From Apostichopus californicus (Eukaryota > Echinodermata > Holothuroidea > Aspidochirotida > Stichopodidae), in contig JAIPMN010003817.1 in assembly GCA_020650975.1 (NCBI GenBank), positions 1 through 28,368 on the forward strand: 28,368 nt of DNA, written 5' to 3'. Shown here one piece after another: positions 10,801 to 22,800 of the stretch. A model generated the notes under the pieces. That model was not told the DNA's origin, did no database searches, and saw nothing but the letters and a program-made list of their open reading frames with translations. How positions within the stretch are numbered: position 1 is the stretch's first letter; every line of letters begins with the position of its first letter. The position numbers and the translations under genes are program-made.

Positions 10801-13800
10801 TCACACCCTTTAAATGGATGACAAATACTTTCAAGAGCTGGTAGTAGGTCAGAATTACTAAGCAAAGGTCACAATTTCCATTCAAAACACTGTACCACTA
10901 TTATATAACTCCGGGTGATCATTCATCTATTGTTTTCTTTTAAGAATAACATACATCTGGACAGAATGTACCATTTGAACTAAGGTAATATTCTGGTCCC
11001 AGACAATGTAATCTGAAGGATATGTATTGTTTCTAATTCCAGAGGGTGACCTATTTCGACCATGTCTAGCTATATNNNNNNNNCCCCCCCCCCCCCCCCC
11101 ACCCCCAGTCCCACCCCTGCATAAGGTAGATCACGATTGTCTGAGATGTCAACATGATATATGTTCTTAAGCTTTGACTTTTTCTATTATGATCTTCTTT
11201 TTGGTTAATCAATAGAATCATGTGATACAGTTTTGAATGCCAAAGTACTGCTAATTAGCTGTCAATGTTCTCTGTATCGAGAATTTTTATCAAAAATCAA
11301 CTTTTTGAATTTTCCTCCGTATGTGGATAAATATTATAAATTAAAAATATTTATAATATTATTTATAATATTTATTATTATATTATATATATAATATATT
11401 ATATTATAATAAATTTCAAATATTATTTAAATATTATAAAGGAAAAAAAACATTTACAGCTCAACTGCCACAATGGCAAGAACCAAATTTTATTTATGGG
11501 TGTAATTGAATGTTATATCTCTGGTTCCACGAGACATTGTGGCGTTGAGATGTAATCTACTCAGCTTTGACTTTTCGATGCATAGGCCTATATACATAAA
11601 TAACTAGAGTGTTACAAACTTACCGTTTATGGGATCACCATCTCCTGTTAATGTCCATGGATCTCTGTGGGATATCATAGAAGAGATTTTATTACAGTAT
11701 TAAATATGAATATTTAATAGAGATCAGTACGTAGTAGGAAATAATATTTGTATGTGGTATTTACAGTATCTTAAAATAAAACAAAACTGTGTGGATCACA
11801 AAATATTAGTACTATGCAAAATGTCAACAATAAATCGTTCTCTGCAATCATCATTAGTATTTCGTCCCTGAGATCAAATAAGTTATTAGCCATTTTTTTA
11901 AATAACAGCATATCTAAACATTCAACAGAAAACTGACTGTTCATTTACTTATATACCTACAAAACAGCTGATTTTCTCCAAAAATGTCCCCTACCCTTCT
12001 GCAGGGTTCTATCAAATGAAATTGGGGTCTGATCCCTGTTTACACAGTTTATTCAATGTACTTTGAGATCTGACTGACATCTCCATTTCCCTCATCCACT
12101 TCCCCCCACACCTACCTCCTTCCAAGAAAGAAATGGCTACATTGGGATCACCATCAAAAAATGAACTGGATAGCTCAGCTTGTAGAACACAGGAATTGTG
12201 ACCCCTGAGGTCACTCGTTTAAATCCTGTTCTAGTCAAAAGTTTCTTGACTCTTTTAATAAAACTATTTAAAAAATGAAAATTTTATGATAAAAAAAACC
12301 CCTAAAAAGTGTATGCAATTGTAATACCTGGGATGTTGATAGGTCGATGAATCCCTGAGGTTCCATTTATCCTCCTGTCCAAATGTCCCAACAAAGTGTC
12401 CCTCTGTGGTCCAAAGTCTAGCGGTACGGTCAGTGGATGCAGACAGGACAAATGTCCCGTAAGACATGGTGATGACATCCAGACTGACCACTGTAGATTC
12501 ATGGGCCATCCAAGAAAACAGAAGAGCTGGTGTACGGCCTGAAGCTTCCTATGAAATGAAATATAATATAAATGAAATGAAACAAGAATATGAATTAAAT
12601 GAACAGAACAAGATTGCATTAATGTAATCTTTTGTAATGCTAAATAAATACTTATCAATCCTATTCAATGTTTTAAATAGGTTCATTGTTTTAAACAGGA
12701 GTGTTGTTAGCTCAGTGGTTAACGCCGGTGCCTTCCAATCATAAGGTCCTGAGTTTGGAGTCACTTCAAGATTAATGTATGTCGTCCAGTTACAGAGATG
12801 TTGACAATTGACAATCATGGACGGTAAATATGAATCTAAGAGACTGACTTCGGTCAGCTTGCGGCTTTGATAAGCCAAATGAGGCTTCTTCGGAAATTCC
12901 TGCTTGCATGAGGATCTAAAATACATACATAGGTCGTAATGCAGTCAAAAGTATAACATTTTGTCTTTGCAAAATATGGCTGACAGTGTGGTCAAAATTA
13001 TCTGATCAAAGTTCACAAAATTAAAGCAGAAGAAAGTAAGTAAGAAAGAAAAGACCAGTGTGAGGCTCACCTCCTTGTTTGGGGTCAAGCAATATGTTTG
13101 AATATCCCAGATGTAGATCCAACCTCTAGTGTCCCCGGACACCAACAATTTATTCTTCGGATCTGTAGCCAGGGCCAAAACAGACTGATCCGCGTACTTA
13201 CTAGAATAGAAATTACCTGTCCACAGAAAACGAGAGTAAAGTTATGTTAATATCTCTGTATTCTATCGATATCATGATCTTTCTAAAAAATGGATCAATA
13301 TGGAAAGGGTACGTGGCAAGTCACTCATCATTAAGGCTGTGTGGGCAACTTCCTCATTGAGATCATTGTTAAAACTCTGCAGTAAGGATAAGAGATCTAA
13401 ATCTCCAGAAATCATTACCTGTACACAGTGAGGGAATGTGGCATAATCAATATTCATGAACTCTCCCTGTAACAAACAACTTTTATGACCTATGACCCGA
13501 CAATTTGCCTGTATCTACGCGCATCGCACAGTGGACTCTATTGTTTATCTGTAAGACTGTAATATTACTCACTAAAACAGTGGTCCCTATTGTTTTGGTG
13601 TGGAGCACCCTTTTAAAGCTATCGTTAGCGTTGCTTCTGCACACACGCCGTCTAACCACTGTAAGAACAATTCGTATTTGAACTTCTTAACCATTATTAT
13701 TTATATTCATTTTGACGTAACAATCGACTCCGAGATGTGAGAGCTATAAAGTTCTCAGGGCTATCGGATCCGTCCGGTGGCCGTTGTACCACCGTCCTCT

Positions 13801-16800
13801 TTAACGTCCTCTTTAATGTCCTCTTTAATGTTGTTTATATTCTTTACTGGCTTTAATACCCAGTAATGGGACTATGACCCCAATAATAAATTGGAGCAGA
13901 ACAGCCATAGGGTTTGACTCCTCTTTCGTGTTGCACTTACGGCATCACATTACATAGTATAGAATGAAGACCTCGCTACACTGCAAATGGCAAGAAAGAG
14001 TGGTTTCTGATGGGTGTATATACATAATCTTCTGCCTCATAGATAAATCCTGAACGTTCTCAGAGCCACTTGTTGTTCTCTCTTTCTTCTCGACTACATT
14101 TCTTTGCTCATCTCTACCTGTATCTGTTTCTTATTTCTCCTTCGTTATCTTTTTCATCTCTTCTCGGTTTCCTTCTCCCCTCATCTCGTCTCTTAGTTTG
14201 AAGCCTAAATATCTTTCGTTGAATTGAAAACTTTTGCTTGTTTTTGTATTTTGTCTATGGTCACTAGCCTCATGCCCTTCGTATTATGTTTCTTTTCTAC
14301 CGTACTGTACAGTGTGCAATGTTTTACTGTATGATAATATGAGACTATAAATTTGGATTGAATTGAATTGGATTAGCTATTCATCATCAAGTTATTTCAC
14401 AACTAATTCACGCCTGAATGACTATAACTTTTACGCACGTACCTCGGTAATGACTGATGTCGTAAACTGACCAAAAGTGCAGACGACCGGCCTCACTCGA
14501 GATAAGTACGGCGCCCTCGCTCAATCCCTGGGTAATACGATATTTTAGGAAGAGTAACTTATCGACAGGAGCCTGTGAAAACCTGCGTTAGAATGACAGA
14601 CAATTACATGTGTATAACAGCTCCATGGTCATCTCCCATCTTATTCCAACCCCCCGCTGACATTAAGGCCCGCATTTTCTTAAAATGAACGTTAAAAGAA
14701 ATGTTATAAGCTATAATATATTGTATAAAACTAACTTAATTAAATGACCTAACTAGTTTCTAATACTATCTTGAATTGCTTCACACTCTGTTCTCCCTGG
14801 TGAGTATCATCTAGGCATAGCATAATATTGCCATTAGAACTTTTCACCAAATAATTCAGTGGAAGTGAAATGGAAACCAGACACACGCATCCGGGAAATA
14901 GTCAACAGCGTTTCATATAGCAATGAATTGATAGGCTTTTACATGGAATTCTAACCAAAGACCGGTGTCAACTATAAACCATACTGAATCGATACATTCT
15001 TTGTTACATACATCATAACCACTGAAGGGTTGATTGCCTACTTAGCCTATACTGACTGAAGCAGTGCCAAACAGAAGGAGAAAACAAAATAACTCTTAGA
15101 GAAATTTTGGTAGTAATGTGTGAAGGACTATTAACTTAATATATTGCCAGCAGCATCTATTAATTTATCTATTATTTTCAGGCTTGGCTCTGCTGAAACA
15201 TATCTGAGAATTAAGTGCGGAAAGTGACTCCATTTCATCATACAACTGACAAGTAAGGCAACCAATTTCTCTTTTTTGAACAAAGAAAAATGTACTTGTG
15301 CTTACAGTGTCTTAAGAAGAGGGGAAAGTTCCTTACCCTGCTGGTGTTTTATGAGAGGACACATGGCGAGAGTTTGGTCTACTGGCAGTTCCCATGATAA
15401 CAGATGTAGGTGAACCTCTTGGGTTATCGAAAGACAGAGATGCCTTCAACTTCTGAGTCCTTTGAGGTAAATAAACGAAAACAGAGTTAACTTTTCCCGT
15501 TTAAAAACCTCTCAACATATTTCACCGTATTCCTCTTAAAGTTGTGTTTGGTGTAGATATTATCAAATTTTCAGTATCATACAATATGAAAACTCCATGC
15601 AGCTTTGTCTAGCTAGATTCACTTGTCAAGTTTCATCTCAAATATTTGAAAAACAATAAATTCGATTTAAAAGGATTGTCTGGTAGCCCCAAGAAGTTAC
15701 CTTAAAAAACGATAAATAATTTTCCAAACATGTTGTCAAAGTATGAATTTGAAAACCAGATTTCTACAAGAAGAAAACATTGAATGGGGACAATTTTCAC
15801 ATGGTTAGAAAGAGAAAAATAATAACTACAAGGACAATGTATCAAATCTTCCACCAGACAATTCCTTTAATTGTTGTGAAAGTATACTTTTTTTTGGGGG
15901 GGGGGGTAATTGTCACTGATATGCAAGAAATGACTGAAAGGTGATATAATAAGTGGAACAGAATAGAATCAAGAAGAACTTGCCTTATTCAAATTATTCC
16001 ATGAAAAAAAAGAGCTTGTCTTTACTAGTTTAACCTGTTGCAATGTTATTTAGTTAGTACAACTCTACATGTTTTGTTTTTAACATGCCCAGAATTTCTG
16101 AACTTGAAGACAACCATGTGCTTTATAATGAATATTGATAATTCTACTAAAAGTATGATTTAATAGAGGGCAGCAGACAAGAAAAAGTGTAGTTACACCA
16201 AGAAACCAACTTTAGCAAACACTTACACCTGAGTGGGCTGACCTCCCCTCAATCTAAAGAGAAGATTCTGAGTCTCTGAACTCCATATTAAAATCTCTCC
16301 ATCAAAGCTCGCTGTTGCTAGGAGACCAGGAGGGCAGAAGTCTACCGATAAAATGTCATCTTTGTGTAAGTGTCCTCCTCTCCATTCATGCCTGGCTTGC
16401 ACATGAAACTTCTGAATAAAAGAGAACACAAATACCAGAATTACTCAACTTTCAGAAGAATTTCAAAGGATGATGTATTTAATTGTGAGTTGGCAGGGTT
16501 GAATTATTAAAATAAGTTATTACCAATACATTGTCATAAATATATATACTTTTTCAAATTTTATATGTAACATTTGACATATTTTACATGTTATATTTAT
16601 TTTCATTTTCTAATGCATAGATATCAGTCCCAAAATCCTGTTCTTTTCAAAAAACATGGAAATGGCCTTACACAATGGTGATCTCCGAGCAGACTGCCAT
16701 ACGAAATACTATGGTACAGCCCTCTAATATCATCACATTTGGTCTGAGAGTTCAGTTCAAGGCAGTTGAAGGTTGGACTTAGTTCTTTTTTTTTTTAAAT

Positions 16801-19800
16801 TAAAAAAAAACAAATTTATTGTTCATTCTGAAAGAGCGCCACCATTCTTGAAAGTTACATTGAGTTTATATCCCATATTTTCAATATCCTGCCCAGCGAT
16901 CTAAAAAGGCATCCGTGGATTTTTCAGCCGTCCTTTATATTATTTCAGTAAAGCATCCTTTCAGAGTCGTCTAATTTGAAACATACGGCAAGTTTTCCTA
17001 CATGGATACTGACTTCTTTCATATTTTTTAGGAACTTTGTAACCAATGACATTTACACAGCAACAAGTTACATTATATACTATAAGTACCAGACTTCTAC
17101 TGTTGGTAATGGTCACAGTTCTAGCAATAAACCTATCATAGTTTTTATTCAGGAGTCATTATCACAGGAAACCCACAAGTTTGGCATGGTGTTGAATTCT
17201 GGAGGTAAGCTCAAATCTTTGACAATATAAGATTAACCCTAGCTAATAGTCTGACAAAACAATTGGTTCTTTGGAGCAATAATTTACACCAATGCTCTGG
17301 CAAAGGTAAGTGGCGAAATGTCAAATGGCTCAACATGCAGGTCTTTCACTCAGTGAATAATGTCAGCCAATAATCACAGACATATACTAACTCACATCAG
17401 AGTCACTGTCGTCATAGAATGTAATTTGTCTGCTCCAACCGATTGCTAGGACCCCTTTCCTTCTCCCCAGGGACACTAGACCTGTGACCTCTGAATCTGC
17501 AATGGACTCACACTGGTGGATGTTGTGACCATTCTGAAAGTTCCAAACCTGTCAACAAATAGAAAGACTAGGATGTTTGTTGTTACATATTATATTTTGC
17601 TAAAATCCTATGGTTTACAATTTTCAACTGTCTTTACTGTAACTTTGAAAGGAATCAATAACATTAATTACAGAAAATGACAAGTAATGAATTAAAGACT
17701 GTACATACTAAGTGTTATATGGAAACATGATTTACTACAGTAGAGAAGTTGATTGCACATTGTCATAATCTACTACAGCCAACATCTTTGAAATTAAATT
17801 TACCAATATCTACCTTAACGGAACCATTTCTGGCACCCGAGTAGAGCTTTCTGCCGGTCTTACTGAACCCCATACAAGTTATCTCTTCAGTGCCATGTGC
17901 TTCTGGCAAGGAGAAGGACTTCCTTCCCGATTCTATGTCCCACACGCTGATAGTGGAATCGTCAGCTCCTGTTGCCACCTGTAAGGGAAGGAGAACGGGA
18001 ATGAGTGCTTAAATGGTTGGGAGCCATTCCCCCTCCCCTAGCTTCACTCCTCCTCCCCTAGCCACACTCCCCCACCCCCATGCTTGCCACTGGCCTGCGT
18101 CACACGCTGCACTTCATAGGCCACAAACATCTGGTCTTAATATGGAGCTGATTCTTATCCTATCTTTTAAACCAAAATTAATTAACTATCTATTTGATTT
18201 ACTGAATCATCTATAGGTATTCAATGGGTTTAAACATTGATATTACATTAATATGTTATAATTAGTTTCAGTAAATGGACAGTATGGCACCAGCCTTTTT
18301 ACTGATGTTGACAGACAGATAGTTATAAAGATACTTTTTGTGATGGCAGAAGCTCTATTATCGGCTGTGCAAAATTGAGCTGAAATGTCATCCAATATAG
18401 CCCCAACTAATATCATTAAATATATCGAAAGGTCCCATGCCAATAATTAAGTGATTAATGGCAGTCTCAATGCAGTTTTCACAAAGTTTCTTACTTGAAT
18501 ACAAACTAACACACTTAATTGAGAAAAAGTATAATCCTTTATCCATATACATGTCCCACCGAGAGGGCCCACTTCAATCCAAATATATCAATTAACTTTT
18601 CTTCAGAAGTCTCTCCTGAATTAAAGCTGTCCCTACATTAAACATTGTTTTGGTTTACTATACATACCTGCTGAAAGACAGAATTATAAATAGCGCAGCA
18701 TAGTTGGGTGTTGTGGGTTAGAACGATGCTTCGGTCCAGCTCCTCTGCTTTTCCCACCTTGAGTTGAGCTAGGTAATCTCCAAATCCGATCACAAGTGTC
18801 TGATGCTCGTGCAACACGACCGCTGATTGAATATAATCCGGTTGTTTAACATTCAGTAGCCATGGAAACTTGATGGGTATCGTCTGAAGACAGTTGAATT
18901 CGGAGAGATCCCAAACCTTTACGACCTGCGGAGACCATTCGTTGAGGAATAAAACACAAAATCCATAGTTTTATTTATTACTACAGGGCACACTTTGAAT
19001 GGGGAAGAACTGCTTATATAATCATCAGTTACTCAAACTTCTGGTAGGAATAATGTTTTATGATTATGCAGAAAAATGCAGCGATGTTCCTGAACAAAAT
19101 AAATCCATAGAAAAAAATATGAAGATTAGGATATTACAAATTAACTCTGGGAACGTTAAAATGAAAGTTTTTAAAATTTCCCTCACCCCATCTTTCGAGA
19201 AACTATAGCCGTGTTTGGTGATGTCATTGATAGCCACGGCCATGATGGTCATCTGATGTCCTAGGAAGAATGCCATTGGCTTATCTTCCATGTAAGGGTT
19301 CCATGCAAGGACCTTGTGGTCAACACCTCCGGTCAGGAGTAGGTTAAGCTCACCGCTGTAGGCGTAGCATTCAACTCCCTAGTATGAAAGATCAACGAGA
19401 AGTTAGGAATGACTCAACCTGTGTCATGTGTTTTTAGTGGTAATGAAACAAGGAGATAAATTTGTATAATAATCCATAATGCTATATCACCCGTATACTA
19501 TGGTTGATGGTTCTTTCTTTTCTGGTGTTAAATGCCAGTGGCAAGCCTGAGTGGCTTCAATACATGCATCACGTTCATACTGCATAACATTATATACAAT
19601 CAGAAAAAAATTAACTAATGGGAAAGAAGGGGCTGAAGGAGGGGGGGAGGGGCCGGGTCACAGGGGCTTTGACACCCCAAAAGATCTGTAGATATATAAA
19701 GTGACCAATAATTAATGGTACATAAAAGACACCTTAATTTAATAATTTCTTCTGACATTACAATCCTGATGTCTCATCTAATTTTCATAGCCATGAAATG

Positions 19801-22800
19801 TACCGCATTGGAATGAAGATTGCATTTAATTATTGGTACTGGCGTTTGAATATGTATGCAATGTTTCTGTTTGTAAGTATGATAGTCCTCTTAATACTAC
19901 CACTGGCAAAAGGAAAAATGTTCTACTAATAATATTAATATTCAGGATTTATAAAGTGCAGACATATCCACAGATAACGGTGTTCAAGGCGCATCACAAT
20001 ATTACCCTGGTAAATGATAACCTGTCGAACATACAAACAATCCCTCCACATGGCATCAGCTAAACAGCGCCCAACTGACAGTTTATCTCACAAGTCTCCA
20101 TTTATTCACTTGGGTGAAGAGAGGCAATGAAGATAAAGTGCCTCGCCCAAGGACACTTGTAAAGTAATGATCTGGCCAGGACTCGAACCTGCAAACCTTA
20201 TATCACAAGTCCACTGCCTTAACCACATGACCACAATGCTCTCACACCAAAGTGGAAAATATCATACTCAATTCAGTTTCTAACAAGCATTTTCAGTCCC
20301 CTGCATAAATACCTACTTTCCTTCTTTTGAAAACATATCTCCGTCTTTTGCCTCTGACATCGGCTATCACCACAGAGGTCGTACTTGAGCCGCTGGAAGA
20401 TATCACCAAATTCTTCTCTGGCAAATATTGTACCTTCCGTAACATCTCGGTGTGAATGTTACTCAGTTTCACATGCTTTACATACTCATGATGAACAAAC
20501 AACTCCTGAAAATTTGAAAAGAAAAAGAAATGGATGTGCAAGTTGCTATGGTAACAGTTTGATGAAAAGTAGGATGATCGAAATCTCACATGCCCTTCAA
20601 TGGGGTGAGGACTACATGTTAAATTTGTAAATTGCTGTGAGTCTTGGCTTCATTAAAGCACACAATGATTCGACTACTGCAACATGTCATAAATTTGTAG
20701 AATTGGTATCAATAAATGTGTTTTACGAATCAAGATATAAAAAGTCATGCCGAGCTGTTGAATTATTTTATCTGACGTATGAGTACTCATGAAAACTCTC
20801 AAAAGAAAGCCTATGCATTCAAGACTTAAGAGAAATTATTTTTTGAAGATTATCAGTACTTCAGTGAAAATTATATGTACCTTCGTTGAGAGGGAAGCAA
20901 AACTTCCCAGCCCTTTTTCTGAGGTCATCAAACTTCATTACAGATTTATCTTGTACGGAATAAACAGACATTATGCACAAAAGAAAAGAACATTTTGATG
21001 CAATCAATGGATAGGGTGGTACTCACAGGCATCCATATCTTTTGAGATCGCTGTGTGGCTTTTCCGTCCAGCTCAAAGAGTCTTTGGCAAGGTTTATGGA
21101 AGTAGAACAGATAAATGGAGCCGTTATCGCTCCCCATCAACAGCAGCGATTCATCATGTGGTTTCTATTGCAGAAGAAATATATGACTCATTTATGAGAT
21201 GATTCTTCGTTTGAAAAGAGTGACTAAAGATGAAAAAACAGAATATCTCTTATTGATCAACAGTCACAAGAAATTTGATGAATCTATGGTCCAATTATCA
21301 TGACTTGGATCACTGTTGAGGTACATATGATTGATCATCAGTTCACTTTAATGTAATCAGTTGAGTTTAATGTAATCAGTTCACTTTTAACGTAATCAGG
21401 TCACTTTAATGTAATCAGTTCACTTTAATGTTATCAGTTTAATTTAATGTAATCAGTTCACTTTATTAAACGTAATCAGTTCACTTCAATGTATTCAATT
21501 CATTTTAATGTAATCAGTTCACTTTAATATGTAATCAGTTCAAGTTAATGTAATATCAGTTCAATTTAATGTAATATGAGTTCCCTTTAATGTAATCAGT
21601 TCACTTCAATGTTATCAGTTTACTTTAATGTAATCAGTTCACTTTAATGTAATCACACTCACTTTAATGTAATCACCCTCAATTTAATGTAATCAGTTCA
21701 CTTTCATTCAATTAGTTCACTTTGATTTAATCAGTTCACTTTAATGTAATCAGTTCACTTTCATTTAATCAGTTCACTTTGATGTAATCAGTTCACTTTA
21801 ATGTAATCACTTACATTCACACTTTATGTAGCATTTTCATGGTTTCTCAATTTTGACACTGACAACACTCAATTTATTCCCCATGAGTGATTTCTGTGCT
21901 CAGATCGGGCCTGATTGTGGCTTACAGTTCACATGTACGAAAAGATGGATGAATCACTCTAGCGAATCATTAATACGAACATCACAATGTTTTCAAATTT
22001 CTTTAGTACTCAGGAGCAGTGTCGGGGAGTGGGCAGGGGGATGGGAGTGTGGAACAGGAATGGGGAGTGGGGAAGGGGTGAAGCAAAACTGATAGAATTA
22101 GAATAGATTACCTTGACGTTGTACCAATAGTGCAGACAGGTAGGAATATCCTGTAGTGCTGTATGACAGAAGAACAGTAAACAATTCCATGTTAGTCACA
22201 ACACGTAAGTATGAAGTCACTTGAATAATATTACCCTCACCTTCCCCCCTCCCCAACTTACACCTAAAAACTTTTTACCACGGTTAGATTGCAAAATATT
22301 GTAGTTGTCCAAGATATGACAAAGTATTGCATCATATGCATTTTCAGCGACAGCAAAAAATGATTGATTACTTGCATACTATTTATGTCATGTTGCTTTA
22401 AAGTAGCCTTGAATTTTTAATTTCAGACGACGGTTCACATATTCGAGCATTCTCAGAAATGTATTCAGCATCCCATATCACACCATGCACCTCCGACAAA
22501 GTTACACATTATCTGGGGGCATGCACATAAATTACAATGTTTTGTGGAAAATTTACTGGAATATTTAACTATTACTTTTATTGTAGGCCTACATCTTACC
22601 ATACAAGTGATGAATCTCCACAAATCCCTGCGCCACCACGTCAAAAAATTTGAGGACCCTCCCGCTGGAGCTGACCGCTATCATGTTGGTATTACCCATC
22701 ACTACCAGATCTGTATACCAGGCTCGGAACCGTCGGCTCGGCAGAGCCCTCAAATCTTGAGAGTCCTCGCTGATCAAATGGTTTATTTCAAGTTGTAAAT

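Noticed and set aside
11335..11435. AT-rich palindromic tract as an origin or regulatory element
   Set aside because: Simple AT-rich sequence forms such palindromes readily; nothing else supports a function.
13272..13475. Minus-strand open frame with GDLDLLSLLQSFNND, flanked by TTACAG and CAG|GTAATG, as an extra exon
   Set aside because: The neighbouring exons join directly in matching phase; including this one gives a stop after six codons. It could at most be a poison exon, with no supporting evidence.
20178..20245. Functional tRNA-Ser gene on the minus strand
   Set aside because: The A and B boxes are good, but the acceptor stem does not close and a SINE body follows.
21336..21810. CRISPR-like array
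   Set aside because: Units are directly adjacent with no unique spacers, so it is a minisatellite in an animal intron.
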